Assembly (NCBI GenBank): GCA_030998015.1
Contig: JARWMV010000233.1
Span: 1,240,001-1,304,000, forward strand
DNA from: Ceratorhiza oryzae-sativae
Taxonomy: Eukaryota; Basidiomycota; Agaricomycetes; Cantharellales; Ceratobasidiaceae
Reading direction: 5' to 3'
DNA: 64,000 nucleotides
Positions 46,094 through 58,843 of this stretch are shown in pieces; the stretch's first letter is position 1, and every line of letters begins with the position of its first letter. The translations under genes were made by a program, and so were the position numbers. The notes below the pieces were generated by a model, which saw nothing but the letters and a program-made list of their open reading frames with translations, ran no database searches and had not been told where the DNA came from.

Positions 46094-49000
46094 CCGCAAG
46101 GACAAAGGCGAATTGGTGAATATAGCTCAAGCATCCACAAGCGCGACCGGCGCTAACACCGATGAGTTTGCTTTTGCTATCATTGATCAAGAGCAGCCAC
46201 ACGGCAAAAGCACATGGCCAAATATTTATCATTTTCTCACAAAGGACGAGCAATACATAGTTGGTCTGGGTGATATTGTGAAAGCGCAACTGAACGGCAA
46301 AGTTACTGAGCCTGAATACGACTGCATAACCAAAATTGCTCTAGAGTCCATGAATGTGCCAAAACATCCAGACAAAATCGAATGCAAGGCGTCTTACACA
46401 TCGACTATTGTTGATACTATCACAAAAGTCCAGCCCCTTTACTTGGGAGAAAAGGAGGTCGATAAATATTTGTTTGGCCAATCTGATGGATGGCTTGTTG
46501 ACTCCGCATCGACGTGTCATGTCACAAACAAACGTGAACACTTTCAGGACTATGCGTCCAACCCCTCAACTGTATCAGGAATAGGAGGTGATCAAGGCAT
46601 TGAAGGCCGAGGCCGAGTAATCTTACATATGGCTATCACCGAGCCACATGTGTGTGGACAAAGCATCAAACTTAAAGAAGATGGCTTACTCGAGTTAATC
46701 AACTGCGCTTTTGTGCCAAAGTCTCCAGTCAATCTTATCTCCTTATCGCAGCTAACCGACCAGTTTAAGGACCTGCGTATCGAAGTCCAAGGAGATATGA
46801 TGATATTCATATGGTCAAGTACCAATCATCACTTTGCTACTGCGATGAAACTGGGGAATCGTGAGAACGGCAATCATTGGCACATGATAGCAACTGCTCG
46901 ATGCAAACAATATGCATATACCATTACACGAACGCTTAAAGACTGGCACCAGATACTTGGACATATAGACCCACAGCATATACTCAAAATGGAAAAGGAG
47001 CAAACTGCGTTGGGTTTGCAAATTGCTAAGAAAGATATTGATCCAAATTTTGACTGCCTGGGATGCCTTAAGGGAAAATCCATTGTGCACTCTTTCAAGA
47101 AAGCGCCTGAGTCCATCTGGCCACAAGAGATAGGCGATGTTATCTATTCTGACGTCTGGGGACCAGCTGCCGTCACATCTTTACAAGGGCATCGCTGGTA
47201 TATATCATTTACAGATGGATCAACTTGCCTCACATCGCTCTGGTTCATGAAACACAAGAACAAAGCATTTAATGCGTACCAATGCTACGAAATATGGCTG
47301 AATACTCAGAAGAACTCTAAGATCAAGCGCATACACTTCGATAATGGTCGAGAGCTCATACATGCAGCATTCCGCATTCACTGCCAGTGCCAAGGCACTG
47401 AGATCACAACTACTGCACTGTACTCATCACAACAGAACGGTTATGCCGAACAGCTAAACAGGCGCATAGTAGAGAAGGCTCGATCAATGATCCATGGTAA
47501 CTCTAATACAGCTTCCAAAGAATATCTATGGGAAGAAGCAATGCAATATGAGGTTAACCTAAAGAATGCGACAGCTACAAGCATCAATGGATCTTTTATG
47601 TCCCCCTATGAAGCATTCTACGAAAAGAAGCCTCACCTGGAGCACTTCCAACAGTTTGGCACGACTTGCCAAGTACTCATTCAGATGCACCAGAGCAAGC
47701 TGAAAGCGCGCACCAAATCTGCTATTTTTACAGGAATAAACATTACTCCTACAGGCACATGGCAATATATTGCACCACCTTATCATGCCATTCAATACTC
47801 CCGAAACGTCTATTTCCCAAAGAACCTTGCAGACCCGGCACATCCTGAGTCTGTACCACCTCTGGGCACCTCAACCAAGTCAGAAATTCAGCTAGACAAC
47901 TGGTTAGAGGTGACTGTGCCCATCGAGGGGGAGTATGTGGATAAGTCCGAACAGTCTAATGGTCAATCTATTGTACAAATCCCTCAGCAGCGTTCTAGCA
48001 AACCTTCGGCAGTATCAAACACCAAGGATGTGCATACACATGCAGATAATGCAGCGTTGGACTTACCACAGATTGAGGAAACTGATGAGCCAGTCACTGA
48101 GTTTGAGAGTGAGGATAAACAGGATGATTGGGAAGATATAAATGAACCTATTGAGGATACCAACAAGGCACCATCCCCAACTCCTACAGCAGCAACTCCT
48201 ATGACTATGGGACATGCTAATCGTTTGAAAGCTGATAAACTTACTTGAACAACTTGTAATGCGTTTCAGCACGCTGTTGGTAATCAGCCTATTACTGCTC
48301 GCAGCAGCCCAGCTGCTACGCGAACCCATTCGTCAGGCACAGCATCCACAATGGAGCTAGGAGCAGATGGTCGCACTGCACAGCAACAAAACCGAGACGC
48401 ACAAGGACAACTTATCAAACCAGGTCCTTGCACTCGATCCAGATTGGGACAGCCTGAATTCACACACTGGGTAGCTGAATTGATTCATCAGAACCACTTA
48501 GACAATACATGCGACGATCCTGATGATCAAGAAGATTTTGACAGCAATCACGGCACAGAGTTTTGTCTTGAATGGACAGACTTCATGGAAGGCGCTCAAT
48601 ATGAGCTTGACAATGCCTACTTCCTTGTCAACAAAGAAATGCCACAACTTGAACAGTACATGCGCAAGCACCATAAAGAGATGACACTTACAAGCTTTGA
48701 GCGACAGCGACTGAATGACTCACCTTCATTCAAAGAGGCTATGGAAGACCCACGCCATGCACCAAAATGGCAACTAGCTATGGACGAAGAGCATAGCATG
48801 TTCATATTCAAAAAGGTCTTCGATATTGTCCCTACGCCTAAAGATACAAAAATATTCTGCTGTATCTGGCTACTAAAGCTGAAGTTTGATGAAGATGGCA
48901 ACCCTATGTGCTACAAAGCACGACTTGTGCTGCTAGGCAACAAACAGCGCCCTGGTTGGGACTTTATGGAGTTGTTCGCAGCAACTGTGTGAATGGACTC

Positions 49001-50309
49001 AGTACAAATTGTATTTGCTTTAGCCAATCACCTTGATCTTGACATTCATCAAATGGATGTCAAGGCAGCTTACCTGAACGTGCCACTCAAGGAGCACATA
49101 TATGTACAAGCTCCAGAAGGCTATCCTGTTGACCCAGGACACTGTTGGCAACTTAACATGTCCATGTACAGGTTACATCAAGGAGCATACAACTGGCAGT
49201 GTGAACTCACAGGAAAGCTAAGCCAGCACTTGTTTCGCAAATGTCTTATGGACAAATGTGTCTGGACTCGCACTGAGCCAGATTGCTTTACCATCATCAT
49301 GTTCTATGTTGATGACATTGTTGTCTGCTGCACCAAGGGACATGTGGATTGCATCAAGACGGAAATCAAAGGTATATACAATTGCAAAGATCTAGGCAAG
49401 ATACAACACTTCTTAGGCATGAAACTCACTCGGAATTGTGAAGCTGGCACGCTTACACTCAACATGCCCGCATACATTGATCGTATCATCGAACGTATGG
49501 GTCTACGCGATGCCAATACTGCTGTATCACCTATGAATCCGTCTGTGAAGCTTGAACCACAACCAAAAGGCGAAGAAGCACCTTATTACCCATACAACCG
49601 AGCCATTGGACAGCTAATGTGGTTAGCTATTACTTGCCAACCAGAGATTGCTTTCCCAGTCAATCTACTAGCTTCTTTTTCGCATAACTTTGATACTGCG
49701 CAAATTACTGCAGTCAAACAAGTCTATCGATGGCTTAAGGCAACTCCTGAGCTAGGTCTCACGTATCATCAAGATCAAATGCCATTTATGGAAGTCGGAT
49801 ATGTCGATTCCGATTTTGCAGCACAATACGATCGTCGTTCCATTTCTGGTAATGTGTTTATGTTTGGAGGAGCAGCTATCTCCTGGATGTCTAAGCGACA
49901 GAACAACATCGCTACATCAACCTCGCAAGCTGAATTTACGTCTTGCTATGCAGGAGGATCGCAAGCAGAATGGATACGAATGCTCTTAGGCGAACTTAGC
50001 TGCAGAACGACAAGTCCTACACATATATTCTGCGATAATATGGCAGCTATCAAACTTGCTACCAATCCAGCACATTTAACTTGTACTAAGCACATTGACG
50101 TTTGTCTATTCTTTATTCAAGAGAAAGTTTCAAGGGAACATATTGCAATTGTTCATATACCAACCAAAGACAACCTTGCTGATGCATTCACTAAGCCATT
50201 ACAGCACACACAGTTCTGGTACCTAGTCAATTCTATCATGGGGCTTAATCATTGCAATTTCACTCATATTTATCAGCCGGCAGACTCTCAGTTCTATATA
50301 GTGGAGTGA
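46094..50309 (+). pseudogene. copia-2 polyprotein, gag end to RNase H (5' part displaced to 63288-64000)
   Basis: From 46113 it reads as a copia frame. Protease is LVDSASTCHVTN, the integrase head ends DCLGCLKGKS, and catalytic blocks are IYSDVWGPAAV, HFDNGRELI and SSQQNGYAEQLNRRIV. RT begins at about 48351 and continues with HQMDVKAAYLN, YVDDIVVCC, then RNase H VDSDFAAQYDRRSISG and STSQAEFTSCY. Frame-breaking stops are TGA at 48246-48248 and 48990-48992. The second falls exactly where aligned copia-1 has a sense codon. The left end joins an LTR and lacks the first part of gag, which is found beyond Ty3 copy 2 on the opposite strand. A purine tract and LTR follow. Confidence 0.9.
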
Positions 50310-50325
50310 TCTGGTTGAGGGGGAG

Positions 50326-50660
50326 TGTTGCGATATGGTAATTAGCTGAATAATGAAGCATGTGACTAATTCACTCGTGCATGCAATGTACTTGCGTTTT
50401 GCACTCTGGGTCTTTTCTTTTCACATGTACTACATGTACATCGACTGATATGTTAGCTACGACGTGTCACCACGTCTCTCTTGTCTTGAATATTCTCTCT
50501 ACTCATGTATAAAGAGCTTCGCTCTATAGTGTAGTTCTTTACCAAGTTCTTGTACTACTCTCTACTGTTGAATACATGACTACTTACGAGCCTAATAGCT
50601 CTAGTTAAGAAGCTCATTTACTACATTAGAAATTGGTCTATTCTACTGATTTCTAGAACA
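50326..50660 (+). repeat. 3' LTR of copia-2
   Basis: It starts TGTTGCGATATGG right after the purine tract GAGGGGGAG and ends near CTAGAACA. The partner LTR is outside the window, so the right end is approximate. Confidence 0.7.
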
Positions 50661-51118
50661 CACATGGTGCAAGATGACTATTGTACAATGTAAGAATGGT
50701 GCCATGTAACAGAATATTCCAGAAGGTACAAACGGAACATAAACAACAACAAGGTCATGTGATCATGTAAGTAATTCTATGCATATATCTGATTAAATGG
50801 GACTTGTCCAAAAATATGAGAAAGAGAGATGTATAAAATTTAGGAAAATCATAATAAAATCTGTGTCATGGTCTAGGCCATGACGCTATATCAAATACAC
50901 ATATGGTGCAAGACAACTATCATACAATGTAAGAATGGTGCCATGTAACAGAATATTCCAGAAGGTACAAACAGAACATAAACAATAACAAGGTCATGTG
51001 ATCATGTAAGTCATTCTATGCATATATCTGATTAAACAGGACTTGCCCAAAAATATGAGAAAGAGAGATGTATAAAATATAGGAAAATCATAATAAAATC
51101 TGCATCATGGTCTAGGCC
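50661..51118. repeat. Tandem direct repeat, two units of about 225-235 bp
   Basis: Unit 1 (from 50661, CACATGGTGCAAGATGAC) and unit 2 (from about 50897, CACATATGGTGCAAGAC) are about 95% alike and both end at CATGGTCTAGGCCATGAC. They are non-coding. They may be two copies of a short LTR or another repeat inserted between copia-2 and the Ppo remnant. Confidence 0.7.
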
Positions 51119-51715
51119 ATGACAGTTTGTTTAGCCTACAAATCTTTCACTGACTGGAACCCTGATCAAGAAATTGCAAATGCTGCAATGAGGTTGTACA
51201 AGCACCTGGACAACTTGGAGCTTTATGTTGGCCTGCAAGCTGAGCAACCCAAGCTGGCCAGGGGCAGTTCCAACTTGTGCTGTGGATTCATGATTGAGCA
51301 GGCTATCTTGTCTGATGCCATCTGTTTGATGCAGTATGTGGTTGATTCATTACATATTGGGTTGGCATCTTATATTGGGTTATAGGGGTGACCAATACTT
51401 GACCACTGACTGGACCAGTAAGTTGATGGCATCCCACTCAGGATACCATTCTAATCACTTGTGCTCTAGCCAACAACCTCATGTGCTGGGGCTCCAACAA
51501 TGCTGTGTGCAATCCTACAAACCCATCTTTTGGAGGCATGTTTGGGAAATGTGTGTTACCCCCCCTCCCTCCTAGTGTTTTATTTTTGCTGATTTCCTTT
51601 TTGTAGTGATATCTCAAAACCTTCCTGGCCAGTACCCTGACAACAGCTCCTATCTTTGGTTCCCATTCTTCACTCCCAACACCATCAAGAAAGCATTTAC
51701 ACTTCTGGGGGTTGT
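51119..51715 (+). pseudogene. Dioxygenase-domain fragment of the Ppo-type gene (displaced)
   Basis: It reads NPDQEIANAAMRLYKHLDNL, LYVGLQAEQPKLARG, GDQYLTTDWT, LPGQYPDNSSYLWFPFF and TPNTIKKAFTLLG, the end of the haem peroxidase-like domain of Ppo/linoleate diol synthases. It stops at GTTGT (51711-51715) against a reversed LTR. The 36289 end of the other fragment begins with the same five bases, and across a single copy of them the reading frame continues. The N-terminal part is not in the window. At least one frame interruption lies at about 51385. Confidence 0.8.
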
Positions 51716-52292
51716 TGTCGTGACCCTCTGGAGGCTCCCTTGTGGAGCACTTAAGTAGTGGCTGCGTTGACGGTTTGGTATTTATGCAGTATGTATTGAG
51801 CGTTCTAGTTACAGTGTTTGCTATGGTCTATGGTGGTTGACAAGATAAAGCAAGCTGAGGCGTCCAGTCTTGCTTTATCCTCCTTATATATACCTGTGGC
51901 TGCGGTGGCTGCGGACGTATTATCTAAGCACACTCCACAGTAGGTGTAGGTTATGTACAGTACTATGGGTTAGGTAATTGTTTGTCTTAAGTTTGTGCAG
52001 CTCCGAATCTTATAGAGCCGCGCAAGGTCCGAGGGTCATGTGACTTTTGGACTTAAGCCACTGGCGCTTAATCGTGGGGTAAGCGCCGAGATCACGTGAC
52101 AACTCGCTCCTCGCTCCAGGTAACATGGGAGAGAAACGCTGGAGCGAGTTCAGGGTAACCACCGGCGCTTAATCGTTGGGTAAGCGCTGAGATCACGTGA
52201 TCCTGTTTATGGTTTGTTCTGCTTCGGGAAAAATGCCATAAATCTGTACAATATTCGGTTGTTAGGTTATGTCTGCTAGGCGGGTCATAACA
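51716..52292 (-). repeat. 3' LTR of Ty3 copy 1, now inverted (577 bp)
   Basis: It begins TGTCGTGACC and ends GGTCATAACA on the + strand. At 577 bp it equals the 5' LTR at 36290, and it carries one 113-bp module like that LTR. The right neighbour TTATCCCCCCCTTTGG is the reverse complement of the element's purine tract. The left neighbour GTTGT is the inverted TSD. Confidence 0.9.
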
Positions 52293-52368
52293 TTATCCCC
52301 CCCTTTGGACATGTCTTGGGGGATCTCAAGGCATGTTTCTTTTCTGGGTTCTAAAAGTTTCTAAAAGG

Positions 52369-52495
52369 TATCTCATATATCGAGGAGGTTAAGGGTGCTG
52401 GACTCAAACCAACGACCTTCTGTTCAATGTGTAATTGCTCAGCTAGGAGATGATGAGTCAGGCTAGACCCCTTAACCTCTACGCTACATGAGATT
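52369..52495 (-). ncRNA. tRNA-like hairpin in Ty3 3' UTR, copy 1
   Basis: It is bounded by complementary arms (GAGGTTAAGGG and CCCTTAACCTC on the minus strand) and has a T-arm-like GTTGGTTTGAGTCCAGC. The B-box differs from copy 2 by CG to TG. It sits between rep and the purine tract. Confidence 0.4.
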
Positions 52496-52589
52496 ACTTT
52501 CTCCTTGCTTATTTCCTTGTTTAAGCTTACTTCTTGACACATGGTCTGAGAATAAAACAGCTTATACAAAGATAATTTATTTTTATTCT

Positions 52590-52789
52590 TTAAGGAAAAA
52601 CAAAAAATGGCTTCCCTCCTGAGTATACCCAGTCTACGTTTTTGGATACCCATAGGTCCCCTTCTTCCCCCTCTATGTCCGTCCAACACTTCATTATGGC
52701 CGACTGGCTATTCCCCAGGATCACCGTCGGTCGTACCTTCATTGACTTCACATGAGCATATCTGCCTGTGAAGTCTGCCTCGTACTGGC
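52590..52789 (-). pseudogene. Rep-like gene C-terminal fragment of Ty3 copy 1 (inverted)
   Basis: It reads from GCCAG at 52789 leftwards: YEADFTGRYAHVKSM, helicase motif C region (VILGNSQSAIMKCW) and ends FFVFP with TAA at 52592-52590. It continues exactly from the residue where rep at 44220-45311 is cut. It is followed by the 3' UTR and purine tract of the element. Confidence 0.88.
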
Positions 52790-53458
52790 TGTTATGACCA
52801 GTCAAACAGACATAACAAAACAACCAAATATTTCTACAGATTTATGGCATTTTTCCTAAGCGGAACAAGCCATAAACAAGGTCATGTGATCTTGGCGCTT
52901 AGCCGGCGCTTACGGTGGTTACCCTGAACTCGCTCCAGCATTTCTCTCCATTGTTACTTGGAGCGAGGAGCGAGTTGTCACGTGATCTTGGCGCTTACAG
53001 AAGGGTCACGTGACCTCAGCGCTTACAGTTGTTACCCTGAACTCGCTCCAGCATTTCTCTCCCATGTTACTTGGAGTGAGGAGCGAGTTGTCACGTGATC
53101 TCGGCGCTTACGGCAGGATCACGTGACCTCAGCGCCTACCCCTCGGACCTCATGCGGCTCTATAAGATTCGGAGCCGCACAAACTTAAGACAAACAATTA
53201 CCTAACCTGTAGTACTGTACATAACCTACACCTACTGCGGAGTGTGCTTAGATCATATGTCTGCAGCCACTGCAGCCACAGGTATATATAAGGAGGATAA
53301 AGCAAGACTGGACACCTCAGCTTGCTTTATCTTGTCAACCACCATAGACCATAGCAAACACTGTAACTAGAACGCTAAATACATAATGCATAGCACCAAA
53401 CCGTAAACGCAGCCACTACTTAAGTGCTCCACAAGGGAGCCTCCAGAGGGTCACGACA
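52790..53458 (+). repeat. 5' LTR of Ty3 copy 2 (669 bp, recombinant)
   Basis: It has two 113-bp modules against three in the 3' LTR. It is flanked on the left by CTGGC, the inverted partner of GCCAG at 45307. It contains CACGTG palindromes and a TATATAAGG box (about 53284). Confidence 0.9.
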
Positions 53459-53579
53459 TTATAAAGCAAGCTCTTAACTTAACTAGTGGCGAACATAAGT
53501 ATACTGCACAGATACTAAGGGCTGAGTACACCAGAAAACCAGCTAACTCCTGTGATACATAAGAGAACATAAAGAAACT

Positions 53580-55415
53580 ATGTCACAGAGACCACAAACT
53601 TGATCTCAAAGCAGAGTGGCAAATAGTAGGCCACAATCACCCAAACCCATTGCTTCCCCAGAGGCTGAAGGTAACCCAGATGAGACCCTCCAAGGAATGC
53701 CAGGGGGGTTGCCACAAAACCCACGACCAGTGGCTCAACCCAACCCCACTCGGGCCCCCATCCTGGGAGGGGAAATAGGGGGAATACCACTCCGCAGCCC
53801 TCAACCGCCAATTCACCTGATAAATCCAGACCCAGAAGATACCTCAAATCCAGAGAGGGATGAGGTGGAAGATATGACCCGAACCATATACGAACAAGGC
53901 ACGGCCTTGGCGGAAGAGGCAAGGACACAACCCCAGCCAGGTCCTGGAGCCATAGCCACTGCCAACCCTATTCACACCATTGCCACAGCCATCAGGGCGG
54001 GGCTCAAGGAACTTAGAGACAATAATCATAGGGAACTAGAAAAGGCAATCACAGGTATAAATCAGTGTCAAATATCACTAACCCGACAAGAAGGAAATGT
54101 GGACTGGATGGTAAGGTCAATGGAAACATCCAACAAAAATGTCCTCTACGTGGCAAAGAACCAGGACGACCTAAAAGCAGAAATGGGGAACCTGATAAAA
54201 GAATTAAAGGACATCTCCATGGAAATAAACCAGGTACTGGGAATGCAAGAGCGAAAGCTCGAAAGCTTAGAGAAGAAAACTGAAAACACAGGGGAAATCC
54301 TAATCGCACTAGAACAACGGGTAACCAATCTAGGAAATGAGCTCTGGAGAACAACTGAAGCAGGAAGGCCAAGGGAAAGGACAGAAGAAACCAGGGGAAG
54401 AACTAGGGTGGTCATAGGAAGCCCCTCACAATCCCCCTCAGCCTCCCCAGTACGAACACCCTTTCTGGGAAGAACCTTCCAGGCTGAGTCCACAATAAGA
54501 CCCCAAACAGAACCTCCATCCCAAGCAAACCAACCTACCCTTGCTGCAAACCACACCCCTAAGGAGGCGAGACTAGGGAGACCCAGCAAATTTAATGGGA
54601 AAAAGGGGAAGGAAGCAGAGAACTTCATAATCAGCATGGAACTTTTCTTTGCTGACTATGATGAATCAGCCTTTGATGACCGAAAAAAGATATCTGCTGT
54701 GCTAATGAACATGGAGGATGGGGAAGCAGCAAACTGGGCACAACCTTACTGCCGGAAACTACTAGCAGGCGAACACACAGGTATTCTTGCATCCTGGAAG
54801 GATTTCAGGAAGGGATTCCTGGATGCTTTTAATGACCCAGTCATAAAGGAAAAGACCATCTGGAAACTAAGGAAATTAACACAGACCAAGAGTGCATTGG
54901 ATTATGCTACCCAATTCCGGATCCTGATCCAAGAGGTAGACTGGAACCAGGAAGCCCTCAAGGACCAATTCAGGGAAGGTTTAAAACCCGAAGTACAACA
55001 AGAGATCTTAAGGATTGAAGTACTGGCAAAGGAGGCTGAAGGTCCATCATATACCTTAGATCAATTAATTGACTTTGCCTGCAAAATGGACGACATGCAG
55101 TTTGCAAACCAGAAAATGAATACAAGGACCAGCAACTCATCAAATTCAACCTGGGCACCAGCAAAATACAAACAAGGGGGGAACAAGCCTTTAGGGACCA
55201 GCGGCAAACAGGGAAATACCCAAACCAACAACATGGTAAGGATACCAAACAGTGAAAAGGACAGGCAAAGGAAAGAAGGACTTTGTATCAAATGCGGTAA
55301 ATCAGGGCATGTCCTGAAGGAGTGCCGAGGCCAGTGGACCTATGACAAAGCTAAGATACAAGGGAAGGCCAGCAGACAAGTTGAGGAAGAAAGCAGCTCT
55401 GAGTTGGAAAACTAA
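53580..55415 (+). pseudogene. Ty3 copy 2 Gag
   Basis: The frame is open from about 53604 to TAA at 55413-55415 (about 600 codons). An ATG at 53580 is in frame but followed by TGA at 53601-53603, which is shared with copy 1. The Pro-rich N-terminus is followed by a helical region (REGNVDWMVRSMETSNKNV), a Ty3-type Gag core (GKEAENFIISMELFFADYDE, WKDFRKGFLDAFND) and a CCHC knuckle CIKCGKSGHVLKEC near 55289. Pol lies in the -1 frame and overlaps the Gag end at GGAAAAC, so a -1 frameshift is plausible, but the heptamer is not canonical. Confidence 0.85.
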
Positions 55416-58400
55416 TTGGTCCTGCCACTTCCATGTTGGAGGACCCCAATATAACCCCTACCGCAGATGTATGTTACCTCAAGAAGTCTAGTAATCAATC
55501 AATAATATACACTACGGTAGAGGGAATCATGGAACCAGCTAAGACGCTGATTGACTCAGGATCTTCAACCAACTTCATCGATAAGGCCTATTCAAGGGAA
55601 AAAGGGATCCCAACCACTCCCCTCAAACACAAGAAATCAATTGTGGCCATTGATGGAAATGAAATCAAGGATGCCATAGAAGAAAGGGCAGAACTAAACA
55701 TCGAAGTGGAAGGGAAGACACTAAAATGCTCCCTTTATGTAATGACCCTAGGTGACACAGACATAGTCCTAGGGAAAGAATGGCTTGAAGAAGCAGAACC
55801 TATCATAGATTGGAAAGACCTTACCATCTCATACCCAGACGAAATCAAGGCAAGGGCAGCAAGTGAAAGCCTACAAATCCCAGAAGAATTTAGGGATTTT
55901 GAAGACCTATTTGGGGAAGAAGGTTTCCGAGAGCTTCCACCCCACCGAGGTAACCTAGACTTCAAAATGGACCTGATCGAGGGAGCGGAGCTGCCAAAGC
56001 CTGCAAAGAGGTACAGTATGTGCCAGCAGAAACAAAGGCGCTCAGGGAGTACCTAGAGGAGGAACTAAGAAACGGGAAAATAAGGCCCAGCCAGTCAGTT
56101 GTAGCTGCACCCTGTTTCTATGTGAACAAAGCAGATGGAGGGCTTAGGTTGGTAGTTGACTACCGTAAGATGAATGACATCACCAAGCCAGACAGGTTTC
56201 CACTTCCAATCCAAATAGAATTGATTGAGAGACTGAAGGATGCAACCATCTATTCAAAAATGGATGTTCGATGGGGGTTCAACAACATCAGGGTAAAAGA
56301 GGGAGACGAATGGAAAACAGCTTTCAGGACAGGAGAAGGCCAGTTTGAATGCTTGGTCATGCCATTCGGAGTAAAAGAAGGACCAAGAACCTTTACCAGG
56401 TTCATGATGGAAAAGTTCCGTGATATAATAGACGATTATGTGGTAATCTACATGGACGATGTACTAGTGTTTTCCAGAAACAGGGAAGAAACGTACAACA
56501 TGTCAGGGAAGTGTTAAGAAGAATGAGGGAAAACCACCTCTTCCTCAAACCACACAAGTGTCAGTTCTTTGTGAAGGAGGTAAGCTTCATTGGAATTGTC
56601 ATATCCCCAGAAGGGATATCGATGGAAAAGGAAAAGGTAAAGGCAGTTCTAGAATGGCCAGAACCTAACACAGTAAAAGAAGTCCAAGCCTTCCTAGGCT
56701 TCGTGGGGTTCTATAGAAGGTGGATAGAGAAGTTTAGTACCTTAGCCAAACCCCTCACAGATCTCACCCAAAAAGATGTCAAATTCCTGTGGGAAAGAAA
56801 ACAACAGGAAGCATTTGAAGCTATCAAAGAAGCAGTAGCAAGAGAACCGGTCCTGATCCACCCAAACCCAAACAGGCCATACATACTGGAAACAGATGCC
56901 TCAGGAGTGGCCATGGGGGCGGTACTAAGCCAAAAGGGTGATGACAACCGATTGCATCCAATTGCCTTCCTATCGAAGAGCTTCACCCCACCAGAGAAAA
57001 ATTATGACACCTACGACAAGGAGTTGCTTGCAATTGTTAGGTCCTTAGAGCACTGGAGGTTATACTTAGAAGGGACAGAGGAACCTATTGTGATATACAC
57101 TGACCATAGGAACCTCCAGTACTGGCAAAATGCCCAGATGTGGAATAGAAGGCATGCCAGATGGTATCTCACTCTGGCACCCTTCAATTTTCAGATTGTG
57201 TATAGACCAGGGAAACTCTCACAGAAGCCAGATGCCCTTTCCAGAAGGAGCGACCATGGGGATACCCCTATGGAACCACAGATCATGATTCCAGAAGAAA
57301 GGTTCATAGGTTTCATGGCAGAAGTACAGGGGAATTTCTGGGAAGAGCTTAAAGAAGCTCAGGAAGAAGACGAATCTATCAGATCCTTAAGGCTGAGCGT
57401 GGCAAATAAAGAACAACTACCGCCCTCAGTACAGAAGGAATTTAGACGGTATGAAATGAAGGAGGGCCTATTAAGGTATGACGATAGGCTCTACATCCCA
57501 GATGACAAGGACTTGAGGTTGAGTCTCCTTGAGGAGTGCCATGACGCCCCAGTGGCAGGTCATCAGGGACAAGCCCGAACACTAGAATTACTATCAAGGG
57601 ATTACTATTGGCCAGGAATGAAGGCCCAAGTAAACCGATACGTGGAATCTTGTGAAACATGTCAAAGAAGCAAAGGACACAAACAAGGCACTCCCCTGAA
57701 GTCCTTACCAATCCCATGGAAACCATGGGCAGATGTCGCATATGATTTCATCGTCAAATTACCTGTCTCAAAGGGGTACGACAGTATCTTGACAGTTGTA
57801 GATCGCTTCTCCTGGCAGGCCCATTTTGTACCATGTCTGGAGAGCACCAATGCAGAAGAACTGGCAGAAATATTCATAAGGGAAGTATGGAGACATCACG
57901 GGACCCCAGAAACCACTGTCTCAGACCGAGGGCCAACCTTTAACAGCCAATTCCTAAAGGCCCTATACAAAGGAATTGGGACAAAGCCCAGATTCTCCAC
58001 TGCTTTCCATCCAGAAACAGATGGTCTGTCGGAAAGGACAAATCAATGGGTAGAAGGGTTCTTAAGAACCTTCTGCAATTATAGACAAGATGATTGGGTA
58101 AAATGGTTACCCATTGCCGAATTCTGCCATAACAACCACGTAAATGCTACAACAGGACAAACCCCATTTGAAACAGTATATGGAAAAAACCCAAGATGGG
58201 TTGTCGAGAGGGAGAAGAACCATCTGAGGCACCCGCTGCAGACAACATGCGTAATCAAATGGAAAAGGTATGGGATGAGGCAAGAGCCTCAATGGAATTA
58301 CACCAACAAATGGAGAAGAAAGGGAGGGAATTCAAGGTAGGAGACAAGGTTTGGCTGCTCCTAACAAACCTCTTGTCCAAGAGACCCTCCAAGAAACTGG

Positions 58401-58843
58401 ACAACCGAAAAGGGGGGCCCTTTGAAATCACAGAAAAGATCTCATCCCATGCATATCGCCTGGACCTACCTAAAACTATACGTGTACACAATGTATTCCA
58501 TGTAAATCTCCTCTCGCCTTTCACAGAAGATAAAGACTTCCGAAGAAGGCAGGCCAAGCCACCACCAATCATAACGGAAGAAGGAGAGGAGGAATACGAG
58601 GTGGACCACATTGCAAATTATGAATGGCGGAATGGCGAGCTGTTTTACCAAATCAGATGGAAGGGCTACGACCCAATAGAAGACACAATGGAACGTGCCA
58701 GCAAGTTTGCTGACATGAAAGAGGTTCTAAATGACTTGCAAAGGCGCTTACCAGATGCACCAATGCCAGTCAAGACGAGTCAGCACTCAGGTGACTCAAA
58801 AGGCAGGCCAAAGAGAACCAAACGAGGATCTGGAAAGCTTTAA
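55416..58843 (+). pseudogene. Ty3 copy 2 Pol: protease, RT, RNase H, integrase, chromodomain
   Basis: The protease has LIDSGSSTNFID (about 55549). RT runs from RPSQSVVAAPCFYVNKADGG to YMDDVLVFS (about 56450). RNase H starts ETDASGVAMGAVLSQ, with TDHRNLQYW. Integrase has the His/His/Cys/Cys head (HDAPVAGHQGQ to CETCQRSKG), catalytic core (DFIVKLPVSKGYDSILTVVD) and FSTAFHPETDGLSERTNQ. The C-terminal chromodomain (about 58590-58730; VDHIANYEWRNGELFYQIRW) is the hallmark of chromoviruses and is thought to steer integration to modified histones. Frame breaks relative to copy 1 are near 56023 (TCGCC to TGCC), 56490 and 58203. Nearly everything else is open. Confidence 0.93.
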
